From: Pseudonocardia cypriaca
GTDB taxonomy: Bacteria > Actinomycetota > Actinomycetes > Mycobacteriales > Pseudonocardiaceae
Direction of reading: 5' to 3'
DNA length: 64,000 nucleotides
NCBI RefSeq assembly: GCF_006717045.1
Contig: NZ_VFPH01000001.1
Span: 868,001 to 932,000 of the forward strand
A model generated the notes under the pieces. That model saw only the letters and a program-made list of their open reading frames with translations. It did not search any database and was not told the DNA's origin. The position numbers were made by a program, and so were the translations under genes. Positions 24,782 through 32,103 of this stretch are shown in pieces (position 1 is the first letter of the stretch; every line of letters begins with the position of its first letter).

Positions 24782-24927
24782 CACGGCACCAGCCAGCCGG
24801 GCAGCAGGCCGGTGAGTACCAGCCCGAGCAGCAGCAGGCCGACGATGGTGGCGGCCCAGTCCTCGTTGAGCGCGACGCGGCGGGCGCTGCCCACCGCCGG
24901 GTCGTCAGGGGGAGGTGTTTCGGTCAT
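24781..24927 (-). CDS. 48-aa single-pass membrane peptide coupled to YeiH
   Basis: A short gene with an AAAGGGAC site before ATG 24927. The product has an acidic-polar N-terminus (MTETPPPDDPAVG), then NEDWAATIVGLLLLGLVLTG and LLPGWLVP: one membrane helix. Its stop overlaps the yeiH ATG by one base, suggesting an obligate partner or small subunit of the transporter. Alternatively it supplies the missing first helix of the transporter as a separate chain. Confidence 0.7.
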   Translation of the reverse strand: MTETPPPDDPAVGSARRVALNEDWAATIVGLLLLGLVLTGLLPGWLVP

Positions 24928-24987
24928 GGATTTGTCCCTTTTGCGACGCAGGGTCCGGCTCGCTACGCGGCACCGGGAGACGGTCCG

Positions 24988-25044
24988 TCAGGGACAACAG
25001 CCCGAGCTGTGCACACGCCCGTGGTCGACGTGTCGGCGCCGCAC
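24988..25044 (-). CDS. Cysteine leader peptide (RRRHVDHGRVHSSGCCP)
   Basis: An 18-codon frame, GTG-R-R-R-H-V-D-H-G-R-V-H-S-S-G-C-C-P-stop. The RR(R)HVD..RV..S..C pattern matches the short peptides annotated in actinobacteria as putative leader peptides before sulfur genes; two consecutive Cys codons near the stop are suited to cysteine-sensitive ribosome stalling. It lies between the ssuC stop and the membrane-peptide/yeiH pair. A GTG at 25056 overlapping the ssuC stop (GTGA) would give a 22-aa version and translational coupling to ssuC. Confidence 0.7.
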   Translation of the reverse strand: MRRRHVDHGRVHSSGCCP

Positions 25045-25052
25045 GGCGGCGA

Positions 25053-25940
25053 TCACGTCAGGGCCAGCCCGCGGGCCTGCAGGACCCGCCGTTCGATCGG
25101 TCGGAACACCAGCAGCTCGATGCCGACGCCGACGAGCAGGATCAGGAAGATCGCCGCGATGACCCCGGGCATGCTGTTGAAGTCGCTGCCCTCCTTGAGG
25201 TAGGCGCCGAGACCGATGCCGAGCTGCGGGGAGGTCGCGATGATCTCGGCGGCCATCAGTGACCGCCAGGAGAAGGCCCAGCCCTGCTTGCACCCGGAGA
25301 GGTAGCCGGGAAGAGCCGCGGGCAGCAGGATGAGACGGGCGGAGTCGAGCCGACCCGCACCCATGACCTTCCCGACCCGCGGGAGGATCGGCGGGACCTG
25401 GTCGATGCCTGCGACCAGGCCGTTCGCGATCGACGGGATCGCCCCGAGCAGCACCACGAAGTAGATCGTGGCGTCGGTCAGCCCGAACCACAGGACGGCG
25501 GCGGGCACCCACGCGACGGACGGGAGGCTCTGCATCCCGGCGAGCAGCGGGCCGATCGCGGCCCGCACGACCCGGACCTTCGCGACGAGGAGTCCGAGTG
25601 GCGTGGCGATCACCACCGAGGCCAGGAACCCGAGCACGGCGCGGTGCACCGAGGTCCAGACGATGTCCCAGATCCGGCCGTCCACGACCGTGTCGACGAA
25701 CTCGTGCCAGACCGCGAGCGGCGCGGGCAGCTGGTACTCCGGGTAGACCGCCGACGCCCAGACTGCCTGCCACACGCCGAAGAAGAGCGCGAGCGCGATC
25801 AGGGGCGGCAGCACGGTGCTCAGCACCCGGCGCAGCACCGGCTCCCGAGCGGTCGTCGGGGTGTCGAGCGCGTCGAGGCCGGCGCCGACCGCCGCCGTGT
25901 CGACGGGGCGCGCCTCCGGGAGGACCTCAGGTGCGGCCAT
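25053..25940 (-). CDS. ssuC: ABC transporter permease, sulfonate/taurine type
   Basis: A 295-aa permease of the SsuC/TauC family with about 6 membrane helices. The coupling (EAA) loop is present around IDQVPPILPRVGKVMGAGRLD and RLILLPAALPGYLSG, and WAFSWRSLMAAEII follows. It imports sulfonates or related organosulfur compounds, with SsuA as binding protein and SsuB as ATPase. ATG 25940 overlaps ssuB by 14 nt. The N-terminal about 35 residues are an extra hydrophilic extension. Confidence 0.88.
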   Translation of the reverse strand: MAAPEVLPEARPVDTAAVGAGLDALDTPTTAREPVLRRVLSTVLPPLIALALFFGVWQAVWASAVYPEYQLPAPLAVWHEFVDTVVDGRIWDIVWTSVHRAVLGFLASVVIATPLGLLVAKVRVVRAAIGPLLAGMQSLPSVAWVPAAVLWFGLTDATIYFVVLLGAIPSIANGLVAGIDQVPPILPRVGKVMGAGRLDSARLILLPAALPGYLSGCKQGWAFSWRSLMAAEIIATSPQLGIGLGAYLKEGSDFNSMPGVIAAIFLILLVGVGIELLVFRPIERRVLQARGLALT

Positions 25941-26706
25941 GGGTCGAGATCACCTCCCGCAGCCGCGCCGTGATCTCCTCGGTGAGCTGCTCGCGGTCGG
26001 GGCCCGACTCCGCGAGGTTCCACTCCCGGACGACCGTGCCGGGGCGCGACGAGAGCAGCACCACCCGCTGGCCGAGGCGCACGGCCTCGCGGACGTCGTG
26101 GGTGACGAACAGCACCGCGGTCCCCGTGGCGCGCCAGATCCGCTGCAGCTCGCCCTGCAGGAAGTCGCGGGTGATCGCATCGAGCGCGGCGAACGGCTCG
26201 TCCATCAGCAGGAGGCCGCCGTCGCCGTCCTCGGTCGCCGCGAGCGCCCTGGCGAGAGCGACCCGCTGGCGCATCCCGCCCGAGAGCTCGTGCGGGCGCT
26301 TGCGAGCCAGCCCGTCCAGCCGGACGAGGTCGAGCAGCTCGTCGGCCCGAGCCCGGCGCGCCTTCCGGCCGGCCCCGGCCAACCTCAGCGGGAGTTCCAC
26401 GTTGCGGCCTGCGTCCAGCCAGGGGAGCAGGGCGGGCTCCTGGAACATGACGGCCGGGCGCCTGCTCGTCACGGTGACTGTGCCGGCGCTCGCCTGGTCC
26501 AGGCCCGCAACGAGGTTGAGCAGCGTGGTCTTGCCGCAGCCGGAGGCGCCGAGCAGAACGACGAACTCGCCGGGCTGCACGCGCAGGTCGACCCCTTCCA
26601 GCGCCGTGACGGTCTCGCTGCCGCGGCCGAAGACCTTGCCGACGCCCTGCAGATCGACCGCGACGCGTTGGTCGGTGGAAATGGGCCGGTCGAGGATGGC
26701 GGTCAT
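25927..26706 (-). CDS. ssuB: ABC transporter ATP-binding protein, sulfonate type
   Basis: A 259-aa ATPase with Walker A GASGCGKTT, Q-loop FQEPALLPW, signature LSGGMRQRVALARAL, Walker B LLLMDEPFAALD and switch His in FVTHDVREA. The Q-loop context and downstream RPGTVVREW match the SsuB/TauB/nitrate subfamily. ATG 26706 overlaps the ssuA stop by 4 nt with GGAGG upstream. It powers SsuC. Confidence 0.93.
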   Translation of the reverse strand: MTAILDRPISTDQRVAVDLQGVGKVFGRGSETVTALEGVDLRVQPGEFVVLLGASGCGKTTLLNLVAGLDQASAGTVTVTSRRPAVMFQEPALLPWLDAGRNVELPLRLAGAGRKARRARADELLDLVRLDGLARKRPHELSGGMRQRVALARALAATEDGDGGLLLMDEPFAALDAITRDFLQGELQRIWRATGTAVLFVTHDVREAVRLGQRVVLLSSRPGTVVREWNLAESGPDREQLTEEITARLREVISTHGRT

Positions 26707-27788
26707 GAGTTGCCTCCAGGCTTGTCGAGGCCGGCGGCGTCCACGGCGGGTGCACCGGCCGCCTGCAGTTCCGTGTTGAGCGGGCCGACGTCGACGAAGC
26801 CGGCGAGGTCGGTGGGCGACTTGGTGATGCCCGCGGTCACGCTGTCCTCGGCGAGCTGCGGGAACGTCGACGCCAGGGGGTCCGGGGCGAGGGTGATGTT
26901 CTGGAAGGCCCGCTCGATCACCGGTGCGGCGAGTGTGTTCCCGGTGAGCTTCTCGAGACCCTGGTTGACGATCGTCTGCGCCTTCGCCGGGTCGCTCTCG
27001 GCCAGGTCGATCGCCTTCAGGTGCGCCCGCAGCACCGCGCGGACGGTCTCGGGGTACTGCTGCAGGAACTCGGCGCGGACCAGGACAACCGTGGTCGGGA
27101 ACTGCCCGTTCGGCCAGAGGGTTCGCTCGTCCAGCAGCACGCTCGCGCCGGCGTCGAGCACCAGCCGTGAGCTCCACGGCTCGGGGAGCCAGCCGCCGTC
27201 GACGCTGCCCTCGCGGAACGCGTCGAGGGTGCGCGGGTTGTCCAGGTTGGCGATCTTGACGTCCTGCGGTCCGTCGCCTGCGGTGAGCCCGTTCGCGTTC
27301 AGCCACTTCTTGAGCGCGATGTCCTGCGTGTTGCCCAGCTGCGGGGTGGCGATCGTCCGGCCGCGGAGCTGCTCGGGGCTGGTGATCTCGGGCTTCACCA
27401 CGAGCTGGGCGCCGCCCTCGGTTGCGCCGGCGACGAGCCGGACCGCGCCCTCCGACTTCGCGAAGGCGTTGATCGCCGGACCGGAGCCGATGTAGGTGAT
27501 GTCCAGCGAACCGCCGAGCAGCGCGTTGACCGCGTCACCACCTGCGTTGAACGTCTGCGGGGTCAGCGTCGTGCTGCCGAGCTCGGCGGTGAAGAGGCCC
27601 TGCTCGACCGCGATGATGGCCGGGGCGTGCGTGACGTTCGGGAAGTACCCGAGACGCACCTCCTGGGCGACGCCGCCCGCCACGGGAGCCACTGCTTCGG
27701 AACGGTCGGGCTCGGCGCGCGAGCACGCCGCCGCGGCGAGCAACGTGACGGCGGCGATGATCACGGCGAGTGGGCGGAGCCGGGGCAT
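26703..27788 (-). CDS. ssuA: Sulfonate ABC transporter substrate-binding lipoprotein
   Basis: A 361-aa lipoprotein: signal with lipobox LAAAAC, then a type II periplasmic binding fold of the SsuA/NMT1 family (VRLGYFPNVTHAPAIIAVEQ, GGDAVNALLGGSLDITYIGSG, TIATPQLGNTQDIALKKWL, GGWLPEPWSSRLV). These bind sulfonates, nitrate or related anions; position next to sulfate assimilation genes favours organosulfur. ATG 27788 has AGGA upstream. It is the first gene of ssuABC, about 500 nt from cbiX, so it probably has its own promoter. Confidence 0.9.
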   Translation of the reverse strand: MPRLRPLAVIIAAVTLLAAAACSRAEPDRSEAVAPVAGGVAQEVRLGYFPNVTHAPAIIAVEQGLFTAELGSTTLTPQTFNAGGDAVNALLGGSLDITYIGSGPAINAFAKSEGAVRLVAGATEGGAQLVVKPEITSPEQLRGRTIATPQLGNTQDIALKKWLNANGLTAGDGPQDVKIANLDNPRTLDAFREGSVDGGWLPEPWSSRLVLDAGASVLLDERTLWPNGQFPTTVVLVRAEFLQQYPETVRAVLRAHLKAIDLAESDPAKAQTIVNQGLEKLTGNTLAAPVIERAFQNITLAPDPLASTFPQLAEDSVTAGITKSPTDLAGFVDVGPLNTELQAAGAPAVDAAGLDKPGGNS

Positions 27789-27879
27789 GGGTGTCCTGTC
27801 TGGAGTCGGGGGCCAGGCGGCGCGCACCGGCGGCGAACGAGCGCGGGCGCGCGACGGCGTCAGCGGGCGGTGCGGAGAC

Positions 27880-27960
27880 TCAGAGACAGAACTCGTCGAA
27901 CGCGTGGCACCGGCGCGAGGGCCAGAACCGCTCGAGGTCCGAGTGCAGGAAGGCCCTCAT
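27880..27960 (-). other. Possible 26-codon upstream ORF before ssuA
   Basis: ATG-initiated frame encoding MRAFLHSDLERFWPSRRC then HAFDEFCL, 91 nt upstream of ssuA, with two Cys codons near its end. It lacks the RRHVD motif of the other two leaders, so a regulatory role is only possible. Confidence 0.3.
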
Positions 27961-28078
27961 CGACGACTCGGACCGCCGGGAACCGGCGGGCAGGAGCGCG
28001 GACGGGGACACCACACCATCGTGCGTCCCCGGAATCACCAGGACAACCAGGTGTCCGCGCTGCGGGATCGCGCTGAAA

Positions 28079-28138
28079 TGTCCGGACTTCTGCCGGCGGG
28101 CTCCACCCGTTCCGGCAAGTCTTTGTCCGTACTTCTGC
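28079..28138. repeat. Direct repeat pair in the cbiX-ssuA intergenic region
   Basis: TGTCCGGACTTCTGC (28079-28093) and TGTCCGTACTTCTGC (28124-28138) match at 14 of 15 positions with a 45-bp period. The region 27789-28286 holds no other clear gene, is less GC-rich here, and presumably contains the ssuABC promoter; the repeats could bind a regulator. Confidence 0.5.
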
Positions 28139-28286
28139 ACAGGGCTCTGGCCAGCGGTTTTTCCGGGTCCGAGCCGCTCGGCACGCGCTGGTCAGCTGGT
28201 GCGGGTCCGCCTCGCGGGAAACGACGAGCCGCCGGCGTGAGCAGGACCACGGATGGGGCCAGAGCATGGACGCGCTTGCGCGCCGC

Positions 28287-29039
28287 TCAGCTGGCCGCCC
28301 GCCGACGTGCGGATCCGGCGGCGGTGTCGTCGTAGCGGTCGAGTACCGCGCGGACCACGCCCGGATCGGCCGCGAGCGCGTCAGCGACGGGCGCGCCTGC
28401 TGCGGTGGCGTCCCGGACGATCCGATCGGGCAGCAGGCCTGGCGCGAGGATCCACTGGGCGACTGCCACCCGGCGGGCGCCGCTCGCGCGGAGGTCGGCG
28501 ATCGCCTGCGAGACGGTGGGCGTGGTCGTCGTCGCGAACGCCGCGCAGCCGCCGTGCCAGCCGAACCGGCGGGTCCATCCGGCCACGAGGTCGGCGACGG
28601 CCGCGTTGGCCGGTGCGTGCGAGGACCCGATCGCGGCGAGCACCACCCCGAGTCCCGGGTCGTGCAGAGGGCCGGCGACCGCCGCGGCGAGGCGGCGCAG
28701 CGCGGCCGTCGAGAGACCCCGGTGCCCGCCGAGCACCGGACTGGTCGTGATGTCCAGGCCGGGCAGCCGGGACGCGGCCTGGGTGACCGCGCCCGGCACG
28801 TCGACGCGCGCGTGGAAGGCGTGCCCGAGCAGGAGCGGCACCACCACGGCACGCCGGTGCCCGTCGGCGGCCACGCCGTCGAGGACGTCCGGCAGCCGGG
28901 GCGCGGACAGGTCCAGGAAGGACAGCCGAACATCCAGGCCCGGCTGCTGCCGGCGCACCTCGTCGACCAGCGCGGCCACCGTGGCGGCCGAGCGCGGGTC
29001 GCGACTGCCGTGCGCGACGGCGACGAGTGCCGGTGACAT
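28287..29039 (-). CDS. CbiX-like sirohydrochlorin chelatase
   Basis: A 250-aa protein with two chelatase half-domains. The N-terminal VAVAHGSRDPRSAATVAAL carries the metal-binding His of CbiX/SirB; a second His lies in PLLLGHAFHARVDVPGA. These enzymes insert Fe2+ (or Co2+) into sirohydrochlorin; with a siroheme-dependent sulfite reductase in the same operon, iron insertion for siroheme is the natural reading. It starts 10 nt after cysN stops, the last gene of that operon. Confidence 0.85.
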   Translation of the reverse strand: MSPALVAVAHGSRDPRSAATVAALVDEVRRQQPGLDVRLSFLDLSAPRLPDVLDGVAADGHRRAVVVPLLLGHAFHARVDVPGAVTQAASRLPGLDITTSPVLGGHRGLSTAALRRLAAAVAGPLHDPGLGVVLAAIGSSHAPANAAVADLVAGWTRRFGWHGGCAAFATTTTPTVSQAIADLRASGARRVAVAQWILAPGLLPDRIVRDATAAGAPVADALAADPGVVRAVLDRYDDTAAGSARRRAAS

Positions 29040-29049
29040 GCCTGGTGCC

Positions 29050-30330
29050 CTAGCGCGCCACCGCGAGCGGCGTGCCCACCAGCCCCGCGGCGAGGGTGTT
29101 GCCGGTGGGCGGGTCGATGAGCAGGAAGCTGCCGGTGGCGCGGATGTCGGCGTACTCGTCGACGGGCAGCGGGTCGGCCGTCCGCAGCGAAGCGTGCGCG
29201 ATGTCGTTGATCCCGAGCTGCTCGGGTGCCGGCTCCCAGAGTGGGACGTCGGAGTCCAGCGACAGCCGCTCGCCGACCGCGCCCACGATCACCTGGGTGA
29301 CGCGGGTGCCGTGCTTGAGCAGCAGCCGGGCGCCGGGGCGCAGCGGCTTCTCGGCGAGCCAGCAGAGGGTGGCGTCCAGCTCGTCGGTGACCCGCGGGGG
29401 CTCCGCGGCCGAGGCGAGGACGTCGCCACGGGAGATGTCGATGTCGTCGTCCAGGAGCACGGTGACGCTGCGACCCGCGGCCGCGGAATCGAGCGGACCG
29501 TCGGCCGTCCGGACGGCGGCCACCGTGGTGCGCGCGCCGCCGGGCAGCACGACGACCTCGTCGCCGGGCGCCACGGTGCCCGCGGCGACCTGACCCGCGT
29601 AGCCGCGGTAGTCGTGGAGCTCGTCCTTGCGCGGACGGATCACGTACTGCACCGGCATCCGGAACGGGGCGGCCACCTCTGGGCCGGTGACCGGCACCGA
29701 CTCCAGGTGTCCCAGCAGCGTCGGGCCCTCGTACCAGGGGGTGCGCTCGGAGCGTTCCACGACGTTGTCGCCGGCGAGCGCCGAGACCGGGATCGTGACG
29801 ACCGCGTCCGAGGCGAACCCGAGCGTGCGGGCCAGCTCGTCGAAGTCCTTCTCGATGGCGCGGGCGACGCCCTCGTCGTAGTCGACCAGGTCGATCTTGT
29901 TGATGGCCAGCACGAGCCGCGGCACGCGCAGCAGTGCGAGCACGGCCGCGTGCCGCCGCGTCTGCTCGACGACGCCGTTGCGGGCGTCGACGAGCAGCAC
30001 GGCCAGCTCCGCGGTGGACGCCCCGGTGACCGTGTTGCGGGTGTACTGCACGTGGCCAGGGGTGTCGGCGAGCACGAACTCGCGCTTCGGGGTGCCGAAG
30101 TAGCGGTACGCGACGTCGATCGTGATGCCCTGCTCGCGCTCGGCGCGCAGGCCGTCGACCAGCAATGACAGGTCAGGGGTGGAGAGCCCCTTGTCCACCG
30201 ACGCCCGCTGCACGGCCTCGATCTGGTCGGCGAGCACCGACTTGGTGTCGTAGAGCAGCCGCCCGACCAGCGTGGACTTGCCGTCGTCGACGCTGCCCGC
30301 CGTCGCGAAGCGCAGGAGATCGCGTGTCAT
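29050..30330 (-). CDS. cysN: Sulfate adenylyltransferase, GTPase large subunit
   Basis: A 426-aa EF-Tu-like GTPase subunit of ATP sulfurylase. It has G1 ATAGSVDDGKST, G2 region GITIDVAYRYF, G3 DTPGH and G4 NKIDLVD. Two beta-barrel domains follow. GTP hydrolysis drives the CysD reaction (sulfate + ATP to APS + PPi). No APS-kinase (CysC) fusion is present, and none is found nearby, consistent with direct APS reduction. ATG 30330 overlaps the cysD stop by one base. Confidence 0.95.
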   Translation of the reverse strand: MTRDLLRFATAGSVDDGKSTLVGRLLYDTKSVLADQIEAVQRASVDKGLSTPDLSLLVDGLRAEREQGITIDVAYRYFGTPKREFVLADTPGHVQYTRNTVTGASTAELAVLLVDARNGVVEQTRRHAAVLALLRVPRLVLAINKIDLVDYDEGVARAIEKDFDELARTLGFASDAVVTIPVSALAGDNVVERSERTPWYEGPTLLGHLESVPVTGPEVAAPFRMPVQYVIRPRKDELHDYRGYAGQVAAGTVAPGDEVVVLPGGARTTVAAVRTADGPLDSAAAGRSVTVLLDDDIDISRGDVLASAAEPPRVTDELDATLCWLAEKPLRPGARLLLKHGTRVTQVIVGAVGERLSLDSDVPLWEPAPEQLGINDIAHASLRTADPLPVDEYADIRATGSFLLIDPPTGNTLAAGLVGTPLAVAR

Positions 30331-31253
30331 CAGAAGTAGCCCTCGCGCTTCCGGTCCTCCATGGCGGCCTCCGACAGCCGGTCGTCGGCCCGCGTGGCGC
30401 CGCGCTCGGTGAGTCGGGATGCCGTGACCTCGGCGATGACCTCGTCGAGCGTGGTGGCGGTGGACTCGACGGCACCGGTGCACGAGCCGTCGCCGACGGT
30501 GCGGTAGCGCACCGACTTCTTCACCAGCGCCTCGTCGCCGCGCGGACCGCCCCACGGCCCCTCCGCGAGCCACATCCCGTCGCGGCGGAACACCTCGCGC
30601 TGGTGGGCGTAGTAGATCGACGGCAGCTCGATGCCCTCACGCTGGATGTAGCGCCAGACGTCCAGCTCCGTCCAGTTGGAGATCGGGAACACGCGCACGT
30701 GCTCGCCGGGAGCGTGCCGGCCGTTGTACAGGTTCCACAGCTCGGGGCGCTGCTTGCGCGGGTCCCAGCGGCCGAACGAGTCGCGCAGGCTCATGATCCG
30801 CTCCTTGGCCCGCGCACGTTCCTCGTCGCGGCGCCCGCCGCCGAACACGGCGTCGAAGCGGTGCTCGTTGATCGTGTCGAGCAGGGGGACGGTCTGCAGG
30901 GGGTTGCGCGTGCCGTCCGGGCGCTCGACCAGCCGGCCGTCGTCGATCCAGTCCTGGACGTGCGCGACCTCGAGGCGCAGGCCGAGCCGCTCGACGAGCC
31001 GGTCCCGGAAGTCGATGACCTCCGGGTAGTTGTGCCCGGTGTCGACGTGCAGCAGCGGGAACGGCACGGGCGCGGGGGCGAACGCCTTGACGGCGAGGTG
31101 CACCAGCAGCGTGGAGTCCTTGCCGCCGGAGAAGAGGATCACCGGCCGGTCGAACTCACCCGCCACCTCGCGGAAGATGTGGATGGCCTCGGACTCGAGG
31201 GCGTCCAGCGCATCGAGCGCGGACGCCGGGGCGATGGGCAGCGTCGCGGTCAT
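30330..31253 (-). CDS. cysD: Sulfate adenylyltransferase small subunit
   Basis: A 307-aa PP-loop ATP pyrophosphatase. The loop is VILFSGGKDSTLL near residue 40, followed by PLLHVDTGHNYPEVI and the family end EAAMEDRKREGYF. It forms the CysDN complex activating sulfate to APS. The start overlaps the cysH stop by 4 nt and its stop overlaps cysN by one base, giving stoichiometric coupling. Confidence 0.96.
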   Translation of the reverse strand: MTATLPIAPASALDALDALESEAIHIFREVAGEFDRPVILFSGGKDSTLLVHLAVKAFAPAPVPFPLLHVDTGHNYPEVIDFRDRLVERLGLRLEVAHVQDWIDDGRLVERPDGTRNPLQTVPLLDTINEHRFDAVFGGGRRDEERARAKERIMSLRDSFGRWDPRKQRPELWNLYNGRHAPGEHVRVFPISNWTELDVWRYIQREGIELPSIYYAHQREVFRRDGMWLAEGPWGGPRGDEALVKKSVRYRTVGDGSCTGAVESTATTLDEVIAEVTASRLTERGATRADDRLSEAAMEDRKREGYF

Positions 31254-31951
31254 GAGACGTGCAGCCCGCACTCGATCTTGCCCGTGCCCGCCCAGCGCCC
31301 GGAGCGCTTGTCGGCGCCCGGGGCCGGCCGCGCCGTGCACGGCGCGCAGCCGATCGACGGGTAGCCCTCGGCGACCAGCGGGTTCACCAGCACGTTGTTC
31401 TCGGCGATGTAGGCATCCATCTCCTCGTCGGTCCACGCGGCGATCGGGTTGATCTTCACAAGGCCGAACTTCTCGTCGTAGGTGACGAGCGGGGTGTTCG
31501 CCCGCGTCGGCGCCTCCACCCGGCGCACGCCGGTGACCCACGCGTCGTAGCCGGCGAGGGTCTTCTGCAGCGGTGCGACCTTGCGCAGCGCGCAGCACTG
31601 GTTGGGGTCGCGGGCGAACAGGTCCTTGCCCAGCAGCGAGTCCTGCTCGGCGACCGTGTGCTCGGGCGTCGCGTTGACGATCCGCACGTCGTAGACGGTC
31701 TCGACGGCGTCGCGGGTGCCGATCGTCTCGGCGAAGTGGTAGCCGGTGTCGAGGAACAGCACGTCGACGCCGGGGCGGGCCTTCGCCGCCAGCTCGACGA
31801 GCACCGCGTCCTGCATGTTCGATGCGACGATCAGGCGGTCGAACGTCCGGGCGGCCCAGGCGAGCACCTGCTGCGCCGTGGCGTCCGGTCCGAGCTCTTC
31901 CGAGCCGCGCTCGGCGAGCGCGCGCAAATCGACTTCCGTTGCCAGGCTCAT
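31250..31951 (-). CDS. cysH: Adenylyl-sulfate (APS) reductase
   Basis: A 233-aa reductase of the CysH family. It has the two cysteine pairs NQCCALRK and GCAPC that bind a [4Fe-4S] cluster, diagnostic for APS reductases rather than PAPS reductases, plus the C-terminal catalytic ECGLH. It reduces APS to sulfite using thioredoxin. The substrate assignment fits the lack of a cysC kinase. It overlaps the 51-aa gene upstream and cysD downstream, each by 4 nt. Confidence 0.95.
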   Translation of the reverse strand: MSLATEVDLRALAERGSEELGPDATAQQVLAWAARTFDRLIVASNMQDAVLVELAAKARPGVDVLFLDTGYHFAETIGTRDAVETVYDVRIVNATPEHTVAEQDSLLGKDLFARDPNQCCALRKVAPLQKTLAGYDAWVTGVRRVEAPTRANTPLVTYDEKFGLVKINPIAAWTDEEMDAYIAENNVLVNPLVAEGYPSIGCAPCTARPAPGADKRSGRWAGTGKIECGLHVS

Positions 31952-32103
31952 CGCGAAACCTCCGGAACTCCGATGCCGATCATCTTCAGCGAGAAGGTGC
32001 GCAGGCAGGCGGCGCAGTACCAGGCGCCGTGCGATGCCTCCGACGGGCGCAGGTCCTCGTCGCCGCAGTACGGGCAGTAGAACGGAACGGCTCTCTCGCT
32101 CAT
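31948..32103 (-). CDS. 51-aa double-CxxC zinc-ribbon-like protein in the sulfur operon
   Basis: A tiny protein: MSERAVPFYCPYCGDEDLRP, then SEASHGAWYCAACLRTFSLK and a hydrophobic tail. Two CxxC knuckles (CPYC, CAAC) form a rubredoxin/zinc-ribbon-like site. It is wedged between sulfite reductase and cysH with 4-nt ATGA overlaps on both sides. A protein of this kind occurs at the same place in other actinobacterial cys operons as far as I recall. It could be an electron carrier or metal chaperone for the reductases; function unproven. Confidence 0.8.
   Translation of the reverse strand: MSERAVPFYCPYCGDEDLRPSEASHGAWYCAACLRTFSLKMIGIGVPEVSR

Noticed and set aside
27880..27960. Third sulfur leader peptide before ssuA
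   Set aside because: Two Cys codons are present, but the RRHVD core of the family is missing; kept only as a low-confidence upstream frame.
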